Made by a program: the position numbers and the translations under genes. From Mycobacterium lentiflavum (GTDB lineage: Bacteria > Actinomycetota > Actinomycetes > Mycobacteriales > Mycobacteriaceae): a stretch of DNA of 64,000 nt. How positions within the stretch are numbered: position 1 is the first letter of the stretch; each line of letters opens with the position of its first letter. Positions 35,659 through 44,119 of this stretch are shown here, one piece after another. The notes beneath the pieces are model-generated. The model had not been told where the DNA came from. It saw nothing but the letters and a program-made list of their open reading frames with translations, and did no database searches. The stretch spans positions 5,332,001-5,396,000 of the forward strand of contig NZ_CP092423.2 of assembly GCF_022374895.2 (NCBI RefSeq), written 5' to 3'.

Positions 35659-36531
35659 GCCGGTGGAGCGCCATCCGGCGGCCTGCATCGCTGCCACGAC
35701 GCGGGCGACGAAGGTGCCCTGGCGGTATCGAAGTAGATCGCTGCTCGCTCTGACGACTGTCCAGCCCAGCGCCAGCAATGCGCTGTACCGGTCGATGTCT
35801 CGGTCGCGCTGTTGGCGGTCCGTCCAGTGCTGTGGACCGTCGTATTCGATGCCGACGCGAATCTCCTCGTAGCCCATATCTAAGCGGGCAACGAAGTCGC
35901 CGAACTCGTCGAAAACCCGGATCTGTGTTAGCGGCTTCGGCAAGCCGGCGTCGATCAGCGCCAGCCGAGTCCGCGTCTCCTGTGGGGATTCCGCGCCCGC
36001 GTCAAGCAGTGGCACCACTCGGCGCAATCGGGTCAAACCGCGCGCGCCCGGGTGCCCGGCGATGACGGCCTCAATGTCAGTCGGTGTCACGCCCGTCGCA
36101 TTCATCAGCGCATCGAGCCGTTGAACAGCGGGTAGCCGCGAGGCGGTCCGTCGCCCGATATCGAAGGCGGTCCGCGCCGGCGAAGTGACCGAGACACCAT
36201 CGACGATGAACACTTCGTGGGGTTGCAAGACATCGGTGTGCACCGTAATCCCGCTGGGCGGCCGACGATTATCATGCACCAGTTCGACATCGAGCGCCGC
36301 ACTCACCCATTTCGTGCCGAGCAACGCGGCCGCCGAGTTCCCCGCGACGACCGCGCTACGTCGCGACCACAACCACGCTGCGGTAGCACGCTGGATCGCC
36401 GTCAGCTCGATACCGGCCGGAGCGTAGACCCCGGGGTACACGGGTTCGTACCACACCCGCATGGCCCGCTCCGGCAATGCTTTCGCGGCCAACGCTTCCG
36501 AAGCCAGGAACGGCCACGGGTGTTCTTCCAT
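35614..36531 (-). CDS. DUF559 (Vsr-like) protein with N-terminal AbiEi-antitoxin-like region, unit 2
   Basis: The 305-residue paralogue of the protein at 17699-18538 has the same order: an N-terminal region (PFLASEALAAKALPERAM, AWLWSRRSAVVAGNSAAALL) and a C-terminal DUF559 nuclease-like fold. The latter contains SPQETRTRLAL (Glu), FVARLDMGYEEIRVGIEYDG (Asp, Glu-x-Arg, Glu) and a final LLALGWTVVRAS. The Glu-x-Lys of unit 1 reads Glu-x-Arg here. The extreme C-terminus (about 15 residues ending NCTTPRRRVAS) is encoded by the left hairpin repeat, so it is probably not part of the fold. It lies between the convergent ipdC and fadA6 genes. Confidence 0.88.
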   Translation of the reverse strand: MEEHPWPFLASEALAAKALPERAMRVWYEPVYPGVYAPAGIELTAIQRATAAWLWSRRSAVVAGNSAAALLGTKWVSAALDVELVHDNRRPPSGITVHTDVLQPHEVFIVDGVSVTSPARTAFDIGRRTASRLPAVQRLDALMNATGVTPTDIEAVIAGHPGARGLTRLRRVVPLLDAGAESPQETRTRLALIDAGLPKPLTQIRVFDEFGDFVARLDMGYEEIRVGIEYDGPQHWTDRQQRDRDIDRYSALLALGWTVVRASSDLLRYRQGTFVARVVAAMQAAGWRSTGPSVNCTTPRRRVAS

Positions 36532-36566
36532 GGCCGAATGCTGGCATCACCCACCGACACCTTTCA

Positions 36567-36624
36567 CCGAGTGTGCATCCTGCGACACGACGCGCCGATA
36601 ACGCGTCGAGTGGTTCACACTCGG
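36567..36624. repeat. Hairpin repeat, right copy of DUF559 unit 2
   Basis: The 58-bp imperfect palindrome has outer arms CCGAGTGTG and CACACTCGG and an inner GACGCG/CGCGTC stem. It lies between the fadA6 stop and the DUF559 start. The outward flank CACACTCGGCG is shared with the right hairpin of unit 1. Confidence 0.87.
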
Positions 36625-36662
36625 CGAAGAAGAGGGGCGCCGGGGGCGGGGTAGGCCGAGTC

Positions 36663-37823
36663 TTAGAGCCGCTCGATGATCGTGACGTTGGCGGTGCCGC
36701 CGCCCTCGCACATCGTCTGCAAACCGTAACGGCCGCCGATGCGTTCGAGTTCGTTGAGCATGGTGGTGAACAGCTTGGCACCGGTGGCGCCCAGTGGGTG
36801 CCCGAGGGCGATCGCGCCGCCGTTGGGGTTGACCTTCTCCGGATCGGCCTTGACTTCCTTGAGCCACGCCATCACCACCGGGGCGAAGGCCTCGTTGATC
36901 TCGACCGTGTCGATGTCGCCGATGGACAGCCCCGTCTTTTCCAGCGCGTAGCGGGTGGCCGGAATGGGCCCGGTCAGCATGAACACCGGATCGGCGGCGC
37001 GCGCGCTGATGTGGTGAATGCGGGCCCGCGGGGTCAGCTTGTGGTCCTTGACCGCCTGCTCGGAGGCCAGCAGCACCGCACTGGCACCGTCGGAGATCTG
37101 GCTGGCCATCGCCGCGGTCAACCGGCCACCCTCGACCAGCGTCTTGAGGCCGGCCATCTTCTCCAGCGTCGACTCGCGCGGACCCTCGTCGACCCGGAAC
37201 GGGCCGGATTCGGTTTCCACAGTGATGATTTCGTTGTCGAAGTGGCCCCCGCGAATCGCCGCGAAGGCGCGCTCATGGCTGGTCAGCGCGTAGCGCTCCA
37301 TCTCTTCGCGCGAGATGTTCCACTTCTCCGCGATCAGCTCCGAGCCGCGGAACTGGGAGATCTCCTGGTCGCCGTAGCGATGCAGCCACTGCTTGGACTC
37401 GTTGGTCGGCGAAGTGAAGCCGAACTGCTCGCCGACCGTCATCGCCGACGAAATCGGGATCCAGCTCATGTTCTGCATACCGCCGGCCACGATGAGATCG
37501 GCCGTACCCGCCATGATCGCCTGTGCGCCAAAGGAAATCGCCTGTTGGCTGGAGCCGCACTGCCGGTCCACCGTGACACCGGGGACCTCTTCGGGGTAGC
37601 CGGCGGCCAGCCACGAGAGCCGCGCGATGTTGCCGGCCTGTCCGCCGATGGCGTCAACACAGCCGGCGATCACATCCTCGACGGCGGCGGGGTCGACATC
37701 CACCCGGTCGAGCAGTCCGCGCCACGCATGGGCACCCAGATCGACGGGATGGATCCCGGCCAGTGCGCCATTGCGCTTGCCGACCGCGGTACGCACAGCG
37801 TCGATGACGTACGCCTCAGCCAT
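36663..37823 (-). CDS. fadA6: 3-ketoacyl-CoA thiolase FadA6
   Basis: The 386-residue thiolase cleaves the ring-opened dioyl-CoA (MOODA pathway) after IpdAB. The nucleophilic cysteine is in VDRQCGSSQQAISFG. The remaining active site is in NEAFAPV, IALGHPLGATGAKL and LQTMCEGGGTANVTI. It starts 2 nt after the kstR2 stop and is transcribed from the KstR2 box upstream of kstR2. Confidence 0.96.
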   Translation of the reverse strand: MAEAYVIDAVRTAVGKRNGALAGIHPVDLGAHAWRGLLDRVDVDPAAVEDVIAGCVDAIGGQAGNIARLSWLAAGYPEEVPGVTVDRQCGSSQQAISFGAQAIMAGTADLIVAGGMQNMSWIPISSAMTVGEQFGFTSPTNESKQWLHRYGDQEISQFRGSELIAEKWNISREEMERYALTSHERAFAAIRGGHFDNEIITVETESGPFRVDEGPRESTLEKMAGLKTLVEGGRLTAAMASQISDGASAVLLASEQAVKDHKLTPRARIHHISARAADPVFMLTGPIPATRYALEKTGLSIGDIDTVEINEAFAPVVMAWLKEVKADPEKVNPNGGAIALGHPLGATGAKLFTTMLNELERIGGRYGLQTMCEGGGTANVTIIERL

Positions 37824-37825
37824 GT

Positions 37826-38428
37826 TCAGACTCCTTCTTTGGTGATCCCGCCGAGCACGATGGCGAGATATTGCTGGCCCACCTGCGCTGCGGTGAGCGG
37901 TCCGCCGGGTTGATACCAGCGCACCGACACCCAGGTGGTGTCACGGATAAATCGGTAGACAAGGTCGACGTCGAGGTCGGGCTGAAAGTAGCCCTCGTCG
38001 ACGCCCTGATTCAGCAACTCGACCCACATCTTGCGTTGTTGCCGATTCATGTCCTCGATGTAGGAGAAACGGGGCTGCGACAGCAGTCGCTGGGCTTCAT
38101 CCTGGTAGATGACGACCTGCGCGTGCCGATGCTCGATCGCCTCGAACGAGGCCATGAACAGGCCTTTGAGCCGCTCCAGCGGATTGGATTCGCTTTCGAC
38201 GATCTCTTGGTAGCGGGCGAACAGCCAGTCCAGGAATTCGCGCAGCAACTCGTCGACCATCTCCTCTTTGGAGGAGAAATGGTGATACAGGCTGCCGGAT
38301 AAGATGCCGGCGCCGTCGGCGATATCGCGCACGGTCGTGGCCCGCAGACCCCGCTCGGCGAACATGGTGGCGGCGAGCTCCAGGAGCTCGTCTCGCCGGC
38401 TGTTGGCCTGACCGGCCACTCGATCCAC
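37826..38428 (-). CDS. kstR2: TetR-family repressor KstR2
   Basis: The 200-residue TetR-type regulator has its DNA-binding helix-turn-helix in the first 60 residues (TTVRDIADGAGILSGSLYHH) and an all-helical ligand domain. KstR2 represses the ring C/D regulon and is released by HIP-CoA, the product of FadD3. Its own GTG start lies 15 nt from a KstR2 box, so it is autoregulated. It is cotranscribed with fadA6 downstream. Confidence 0.97.
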   Translation of the reverse strand: MDRVAGQANSRRDELLELAATMFAERGLRATTVRDIADGAGILSGSLYHHFSSKEEMVDELLREFLDWLFARYQEIVESESNPLERLKGLFMASFEAIEHRHAQVVIYQDEAQRLLSQPRFSYIEDMNRQQRKMWVELLNQGVDEGYFQPDLDVDLVYRFIRDTTWVSVRWYQPGGPLTAAQVGQQYLAIVLGGITKEGV

Positions 38429-38443
38429 CCGACCAGAGTATCA

Positions 38444-38457
38444 ACCAAGCGCTTGCT
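38444..38457. promoter_or_regulatory. KstR2 operator upstream of kstR2
   Basis: ACCAAGCGCTTGCT fits ANCAAGNNCTTGNT. It lies between the ipdF stop and the kstR2 start, giving kstR2-fadA6 its own autoregulated promoter. Confidence 0.92.
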
Positions 38458-38472
38458 TGGCCAGTCGGCCGA

Positions 38473-39261
38473 TCAGGGGTGTTGGCTGGAAACCGAGATC
38501 ACCTCGCCGGTGAGGTAGCTCGAGTAGTCGCTGGCCAAGAACGCGATGGTGGCCGCGACTTCCCACGGCTCGGCAGCGCGCCCGAACGCCTCGCCCGCCG
38601 ACAGCCGGTCAAGCAGGTCGGAGGAGGTCGTCTTGTCCAGGAACTTGTGCCGCGCGATGCTGGGCGACACCGCATTGATCCGGACGTCGTACTCGGCGGC
38701 TTCGATTGCGCTGCAACGGGTTAGCGCCATCACGCCCGCTTTGGCTGCCGCATAGTGCGACTGCGAGTGTTGCGCTCGCCAGCCCAGAACACTGGCGTTG
38801 TTGACGATGACGCCGCCGTGCGGCGCGTCGCGGAAGTACCGCAGCGCGGCGCGGGTGGCACGAAACACTGAGGTCAGCGTGACGTCCAGGACCCGGTCCC
38901 ACTCCTCGTCGGCCATGTCGGCCACCGGCGTCTGCCCACCCAGCCCGGCGTTGTTGACCAGCACGTCGATACGCCCCATCCGCGCGGTGGCCGAGTCAAT
39001 CAGCGCGTCGATCTGAGCCGTCGACGTCACGTCGCACACCACATGCTCGACCCGACCCTGGCCCAGCGCCGACAACTCCGCGGCGGCCTCGCCCAGCCGT
39101 CGCTCGTGGTGGTCGGAGATCACCACGTCGGCGCCCTCGGCCAGCGCCCGGCGGGCAGTCGCCGAGCCGATGCCGGTGCCCGCGGCCGCCGTCACAACGA
39201 CGACCTTTCCGGTCAAGAGTCCGTGTCCGGCAATCTCTTTCGGCGCTTCGGCCAAACTCAT
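38473..39261 (-). CDS. ipdF: SDR dehydrogenase IpdF
   Basis: The 262-residue classical SDR has VVVVTAAAGTGIGSATARRA, NNAGLGGQT and the catalytic SHYAAAKAGVMAL, and ends in VISVSSQHP. IpdF oxidises a hydroxyl group of the indane-carboxyl-CoA intermediate in rings C/D degradation, in the step group it shares with IpdC. Its length equals that of Rv3559c. It follows fadE30 by 28 nt on the same strand. Confidence 0.95.
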   Translation of the reverse strand: MSLAEAPKEIAGHGLLTGKVVVVTAAAGTGIGSATARRALAEGADVVISDHHERRLGEAAAELSALGQGRVEHVVCDVTSTAQIDALIDSATARMGRIDVLVNNAGLGGQTPVADMADEEWDRVLDVTLTSVFRATRAALRYFRDAPHGGVIVNNASVLGWRAQHSQSHYAAAKAGVMALTRCSAIEAAEYDVRINAVSPSIARHKFLDKTTSSDLLDRLSAGEAFGRAAEPWEVAATIAFLASDYSSYLTGEVISVSSQHP

Positions 39262-39289
39262 GCTTCCTCCTGTGTCTTCGCGCAAGCGC

Positions 39290-40447
39290 TCATCCCTTGA
39301 CCTCCCGGGGTAAGCCGAGCACCCGCTCGGCGATGATGTTGCGCTGAATCTCGTTGGATCCGCCGTAAATGGTGTCGGCGCGGCTGAACAGGAACAGCCG
39401 CTGCCACTCGTCGAACTCGCCGTCCGCCAGGGCCAGGCCGGGCTTGCCGACGACGTCCATCGCCAGCTCGCCCAGATCGCGATGCCAGTTGGCCCACAAC
39501 AACTTCGACACATTGTCCTGGCCGGGTTGCTCGACGTCCATCGTCGCCAGCGCGTAGCTACGCATGGCCCGCAGACCGGTCCAGGCCCGGGTCAGCCGCT
39601 CCCGGATGAACGGATCGTCGGCCGCGCCGTTGCGCTGCGCGACCTCGGCCAGGTTGGAAAGCTCACGGGCGTAACGGATCTGCTGACCAAGCGTCGAGAC
39701 CCCGCGCTCGAAGGTCAGTGTTCCCATCGCGACCCGCCAACCGTCACCCGGCTCGCCGACCACCAGGTGAGCCTCGGTGCGGGCATCGTCGAAGAAAACC
39801 TCGTTGAATTCCGAGTCACCGGTCAACTGAATGATCGGGCGGATTACCACCCCCGGCTGGTCCAACGGAACCAGCAGATACGACAGCCCGGCATGCCGCT
39901 TGGAGCCCTTCTCGGTGCGCGCAACCACGAAGCACCACTGCGCCCAATGCGCCAGCGACGTCCACACCTTCTGGCCGTTGATCACCCACTCCCCACCTCC
40001 TGAGCCGTCGAGCTCGGCGGTGGTTGCCACGTTGGCCAGGTCGCTGCCGGCGCCCGGCTCGGAATACCCCTGACACCACAGCTCGGTGACGTCGAGGATT
40101 CGCGGCAGGAAACGCTGTTGCTGCTCGGGCGTCCCGAACGCGATCAGCGTCGGGCCGAGCAACTCCTCGCCGAAGTGGTTGACCTTGTCCGGAGCATTGG
40201 CTTTGGCGTACTCCTCGTAGAAGGCCACCCGGTGCGCGGTCGAGAGCCCCCGGCCGCCGTGCTCTTCCGGCCACCCCAGACAGGTCAATCCCGCGGCGGC
40301 GAGATGCTGATTCCATGCCCGGCGTTCTTCGAAAGCTTCGTGCTCGCGCCCGGGACCGCCAAGTCCCCTGAGCGCTGCGAATTCGCCGACCAGATTGTCG
40401 GCGAGCCAACCGCGGACCTCTGCCCGGAACTCCTCGACGTCCTGCAT
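39290..40447 (-). CDS. fadE30: Acyl-CoA dehydrogenase FadE30
   Basis: The 385-residue flavoprotein introduces the alpha-beta double bond in the propionyl-CoA side chain of the hydroxylated C/D-ring intermediate. Visible are the FAD-binding QGYSEPGAGSDLANVATTAE, KVWTSLAHWAQWCFVVART, and the C-terminal YGGSNEIQRNIIAERVLGLP. The length matches Rv3560c. It is divergent from fadD3, with a KstR2 box in the 48-bp gap. Confidence 0.95.
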   Translation of the reverse strand: MQDVEEFRAEVRGWLADNLVGEFAALRGLGGPGREHEAFEERRAWNQHLAAAGLTCLGWPEEHGGRGLSTAHRVAFYEEYAKANAPDKVNHFGEELLGPTLIAFGTPEQQQRFLPRILDVTELWCQGYSEPGAGSDLANVATTAELDGSGGGEWVINGQKVWTSLAHWAQWCFVVARTEKGSKRHAGLSYLLVPLDQPGVVIRPIIQLTGDSEFNEVFFDDARTEAHLVVGEPGDGWRVAMGTLTFERGVSTLGQQIRYARELSNLAEVAQRNGAADDPFIRERLTRAWTGLRAMRSYALATMDVEQPGQDNVSKLLWANWHRDLGELAMDVVGKPGLALADGEFDEWQRLFLFSRADTIYGGSNEIQRNIIAERVLGLPREVKG

Positions 40448-40464
40448 GCCCTGTAGGCTAACCT

Positions 40465-40478
40465 ACCAAGCACTTGCT
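40465..40478. promoter_or_regulatory. KstR2 operator, divergent fadE30 / fadD3
   Basis: ACCAAGCACTTGCT fits ANCAAGNNCTTGNT and lies midway between the two divergent starts. Confidence 0.92.
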
Positions 40479-40495
40479 TTGTTAGGAGTATCCCC

Positions 40496-42040
40496 ATGAC
40501 CGGCGATCCGCGCACTGTGCCCGCGGCGTTGGACCGTTTCGTCGACCAATTCCCGGACCAGGCGGCGCTGATCACCGAGGACAGGTCCTTCACCGCGACC
40601 GAGCTGCGCGACGAGGTGCACCGCGCGGCCGCGGCACTGATCGCGCTCGGCGTCGAACACGGAGACCGGGTGGCCATCTGGTCGCCGAACACTTGGCATT
40701 GGGTGGTCGCGTGTCTGGCGATTCACCACGCCGGCGCCGCGATGGTGCCGTTGAACACCCGTTACACCGCCTCGGAGGCCAGCGACATCCTGGCGCGCAC
40801 CGGTGCACCGGTGCTGTTCGGCATGGGGCAATTCCTCGGCAACGATCGGCTTGGCGACCTGGACCGCGCCGCGCTGCCCGCGTTGCGCCACATCGTGCGG
40901 ATTCCGATCGACGTCCCGGAGACGGGGGCCGGAACCTGGGACGAATTCATCGAGAAGGGCACCGACGCCGACGCGGTGATCGCCCGGGCCGCCGCCGTCA
41001 TGCCCGACGACCTCAGCGACATCCTGTTCACCTCCGGAACCACCGGCCGCAGCAAAGGCGTGCTGTGCGCGCACCGGCAATCGCTGTCGGCGTCGGCGTC
41101 GTGGGCCGCCAACGGCAAGATCAGCAGCGACGACCGCTACCTGTGCATCAACCCGTTCTTCCACAACTTCGGGTACAAGGCCGGCATCCTGGCGTGCCTG
41201 CAAACCGGGGCGACGCTGATCCCGCACCTGACGTTCGATCCGCTGCGCGCGCTGCAGGCGATCGAGCAGCACCGCATCACCGTATTGCCCGGGCCGCCAA
41301 CGATTTACCAAACGCTGCTCGATCACCCGGCGCGCGGCGACTACGACCTGAGTTCACTGCGGTTCGCTGTCACAGGCGCCGCGACCGTTCCGGTTGTGTT
41401 GGTGGAGCGCATGCAGTCCGAGCTCGACATCGACATCGTGCTGACCGCCTACGGCCTGACCGAGGCCAACGGCATGGGCACCAGTTGCCGTGCCGACGAC
41501 GACGCGGTGACGGTAGCGACCACCTGTGGCCGCCCGTTCGCCGGCTTCGAATTACGGATCGATTCAACAACTCCCGGCGAATCCGGTGAGGTGCTGCTGC
41601 GTGGGCCGAATGTCATGCTGGGCTACCTCGACGACCCGGAGGCCACCGCCGCGGCCGTCGACGCCGACGGCTGGCTGCACACCGGCGACATCGGCGTCCT
41701 CGACACGAACGGCAACCTGCGCATCACCGACCGCCTCAAGGACATGTACATCTGCGGTGGATTCAACGTCTACCCCGCCGAGGTCGAACAGGTCCTGGCC
41801 CGCATGGATGGGGTGGCCGACGCCGCGGTGATCGGGGTTCCCGACGAGCGCCTCGGCGAGGTCGGCCGGGCGTTCCTGGTGACCCGCCCCGGCGCGAGCC
41901 TCGACGAGCAGTCGGTAATCGCTTACACCCGAGAACATTTGGCGAACTTCAAGGCACCGCGGTCGGTGCGGTTCGTCGACGAATTGCCGCGCAATGCCGG
42001 CGGCAAGGTGCTCAAATCACAATTGCGAGAGTGGGCCTGA
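40496..42040 (+). CDS. fadD3: HIP-CoA ligase FadD3
   Basis: The 514-residue adenylate-forming ligase activates the C/D-ring propionate HIP with ATP and CoA, making the KstR2 inducer. Core motifs are ILFTSGTTGRSKGVLCAH, TAYGLTEANGMGTS, GWLHTGDIGVLDTNGNLRIT and the catalytic lysine in NAGGKVLKSQ. The ATG follows GGAGTATCCCC. It leads the plus-strand operon fadD3-fadE31-fadE32-fadE33-aspB. Confidence 0.97.
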   Translation: MTGDPRTVPAALDRFVDQFPDQAALITEDRSFTATELRDEVHRAAAALIALGVEHGDRVAIWSPNTWHWVVACLAIHHAGAAMVPLNTRYTASEASDILARTGAPVLFGMGQFLGNDRLGDLDRAALPALRHIVRIPIDVPETGAGTWDEFIEKGTDADAVIARAAAVMPDDLSDILFTSGTTGRSKGVLCAHRQSLSASASWAANGKISSDDRYLCINPFFHNFGYKAGILACLQTGATLIPHLTFDPLRALQAIEQHRITVLPGPPTIYQTLLDHPARGDYDLSSLRFAVTGAATVPVVLVERMQSELDIDIVLTAYGLTEANGMGTSCRADDDAVTVATTCGRPFAGFELRIDSTTPGESGEVLLRGPNVMLGYLDDPEATAAAVDADGWLHTGDIGVLDTNGNLRITDRLKDMYICGGFNVYPAEVEQVLARMDGVADAAVIGVPDERLGEVGRAFLVTRPGASLDEQSVIAYTREHLANFKAPRSVRFVDELPRNAGGKVLKSQLREWA

Positions 42041-42041
42041 A

Positions 42042-43187
42042 TTGGATCTGGAACTAGACGAAGAGACGCTGGCCTTCGCGGCCGAGGTGCGGGACTTCCT
42101 CGCGGCCAACGCCGAGTCGATCCCGACACAGTCGTATGACAACGCGGAAGGCTTTGCCCAGCACCGCCATTGGGACAAGGTGCTGTTCGACGCCGGGCTG
42201 TCGGTGATCAACTGGCCGAAGAAGTACGGCGGCCGCGACGCGTCACTGTTGCATTGGGTGGTGTTCGAGGAAGAGTACTTCCGCGCCGGAGCACCGGGTC
42301 GCGCCAGCGCCAACGGCATCTCGATGCTGGCACCGACGTTGTTCGCCCATGGCACCGAAGAGCAGCGGGATCGCATCCTGCCGAAAATGGCTAGCGGCGA
42401 ACAGATCTGGGCGCAGGCATGGTCGGAGCCCGAATCCGGCAGCGACCTGGCGTCGTTGCGGTCCACCGCAACCAAGACCGAAGGCGGCTGGCTGCTGAAC
42501 GGTCAGAAGATTTGGAGCTCGCGGGCCCCGTTCGCCGAGATGGGCTTTGGGCTGTTCCGCTCCGATCCTTCGGCGCAGCGGCATAACGGGTTGACCTACT
42601 TCATGTTCGACCTGAAGGCCAAGGGCGTGACCGTGCGGCCCATCGTCCAGCTGGGCGGGGACACCGGATTCGGTGAGATCTTCCTCGACGACGTCTTCGT
42701 GCCCGACGAGGATGTCATCGGCACCCCGAACGACGGCTGGCGCGCGGCCATGAGCACGACGAGCAACGAGCGCGGCATGTCGCTGCGCAGCCCGGCGCGC
42801 TTCCTGGCGGCCGCCGAACGGCTGGTGCAGCTGTGGAAGGACAACGGTTCCCCGACCGAATTCGCCGACCGGGTCGCCGACGCCTGGATCAAGGCGCAGG
42901 CCTACCGGCTGCAGACGTTCGGCACGGTGACCCGGCTGGCCGCCGGCGGTGAGCTGGGTGCCGAGTCCTCGGTGACGAAGGTGTTCTGGTCCGACCTCGA
43001 CGTGGCGATCCACCAAACCGCGCTCGACATCCGGGGCGCCGACGGGGAGCTGGCCGGGCCGTGGACCGATGGCTTGCTGTTCGCGCTGGGCGGCCCAATC
43101 TATGCTGGTACCAACGAAATTCAGCGCAATATCATCTCCGAGCGGCTGCTGGGCCTGCCGCGCGAAAAGTCCGGAGGCAAGAAGTGA
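42042..43187 (+). CDS. fadE31: Acyl-CoA dehydrogenase FadE31
   Basis: The 381-residue full-length acyl-CoA dehydrogenase has WAQAWSEPESGSDLASLRST, GQKIWSSRAPFAEMGFGLF and YAGTNEIQRNIISERLLGLP. The start is TTG, one base after the fadD3 stop, because the conserved sequence begins LDLELDEETLAFAAEVRDF. FadE31 supplies the FAD-site-rich subunit that pairs with FadE32 or FadE33 in this family. It overlaps fadE32 by 4 nt. Confidence 0.94.
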   Translation: MDLELDEETLAFAAEVRDFLAANAESIPTQSYDNAEGFAQHRHWDKVLFDAGLSVINWPKKYGGRDASLLHWVVFEEEYFRAGAPGRASANGISMLAPTLFAHGTEEQRDRILPKMASGEQIWAQAWSEPESGSDLASLRSTATKTEGGWLLNGQKIWSSRAPFAEMGFGLFRSDPSAQRHNGLTYFMFDLKAKGVTVRPIVQLGGDTGFGEIFLDDVFVPDEDVIGTPNDGWRAAMSTTSNERGMSLRSPARFLAAAERLVQLWKDNGSPTEFADRVADAWIKAQAYRLQTFGTVTRLAAGGELGAESSVTKVFWSDLDVAIHQTALDIRGADGELAGPWTDGLLFALGGPIYAGTNEIQRNIISERLLGLPREKSGGKK

Positions 43188-44119
43188 AATTTGCGCTCGA
43201 CGAGCAACAGCGCGACTTCGCGGCCAGCATCGACGCGGCCCTGGGTGCGGCGGACCTGCCCGGTGTGCTGCGCGCCTGGTCCGACGGCGACATCGCGCCT
43301 GGCCGCAAGGTGTGGGAGCAGCTGGCCAACCTCGGCGTCACCGCACTGATAGTGCCGGAGAAATACGATGGCCTTGACGCCCACCCCGTGGATCTGGTGG
43401 TCGCGCTCGAACGCCTCGGCCGTTGGTGTGTACCCGGTCCGGTCGCCGAATCCATCGCGGTGGCACCCATTTTGCTCGCCGACGACCAGCGTTGCGCCGA
43501 ATTATCCTCCGGTGAACTGATCGCCACGGTCGCGCTGCCGCCGCACACCCCGCGCGCGGTGGACGCTCAAGCCGCCGGTCTGGTGCTGCTGGCCACCGGC
43601 GAGAACGTCGGCGAAGCGGACGCGGGTGACTGCCACCGGTCCGTCGACCCCAGCCGGCGCCTGTATGACGTGGCCGCGACCGGTGCGACCTGGCGGGCAG
43701 ATATCCAGCGCGCCTATGAGTTCGGCGCACTGGCCACCGCGGCGCAGTTGATCGGGGCTGCTGAGGCCCTGCTGAATGACACCGTGGCATACGCCAAGCA
43801 GCGCGCGCAGTTCGGCCGGGTGATCGGCTCCTACCAGGCGATCAAGCACAAGCTGGCCGACGTGCATATCGCGATCGAACTGGCGCGCCCGCTGGTCTAC
43901 GGCGCCGCCTTGTCGTTGCAACCCCGTGATGTGAGCGCGGCGAAAGCCGCGGCGTCCGATGCCGGCCTGCTGGCCGCGCGGTCGGCGTTGCAGACGCACG
44001 GCGCGATCGGTTTCACCCAGGAATACGACCTGTCACTATGGCTGCTGCGGGTGCAGGCGCTGCGGTCGGCCTGGGGCACGCCGGAGGCGCACCGGCGCCG
44101 AGTGCTGGAGGCATTGTGA
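43184..44119 (+). CDS. fadE32: Acyl-CoA dehydrogenase subunit FadE32
   Basis: The 311-residue shortened FadE starts at a GTG overlapping the fadE31 stop (VKFALDEQQRDFAASI). It has the FGRVIGSYQAIKHKLADVHI helix and the TQEYDLSLWLLRVQALRSAW tail. Such short FadEs form heteromers with a longer partner; FadE32 is linked in the literature to dehydrogenation of the ring-opened dioyl-CoA. It overlaps fadE33 by 4 nt. Confidence 0.93.
   Translation: MKFALDEQQRDFAASIDAALGAADLPGVLRAWSDGDIAPGRKVWEQLANLGVTALIVPEKYDGLDAHPVDLVVALERLGRWCVPGPVAESIAVAPILLADDQRCAELSSGELIATVALPPHTPRAVDAQAAGLVLLATGENVGEADAGDCHRSVDPSRRLYDVAATGATWRADIQRAYEFGALATAAQLIGAAEALLNDTVAYAKQRAQFGRVIGSYQAIKHKLADVHIAIELARPLVYGAALSLQPRDVSAAKAAASDAGLLAARSALQTHGAIGFTQEYDLSLWLLRVQALRSAWGTPEAHRRRVLEAL

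Noticed and set aside
36477..37913. Long plus-strand open frame of 478 codons opposite fadA6
   Set aside because: It is antisense to an unambiguous thiolase gene, with low-complexity His/Arg/Gly-rich composition, no family signature and no ribosome-binding site. It is a high-GC shadow.
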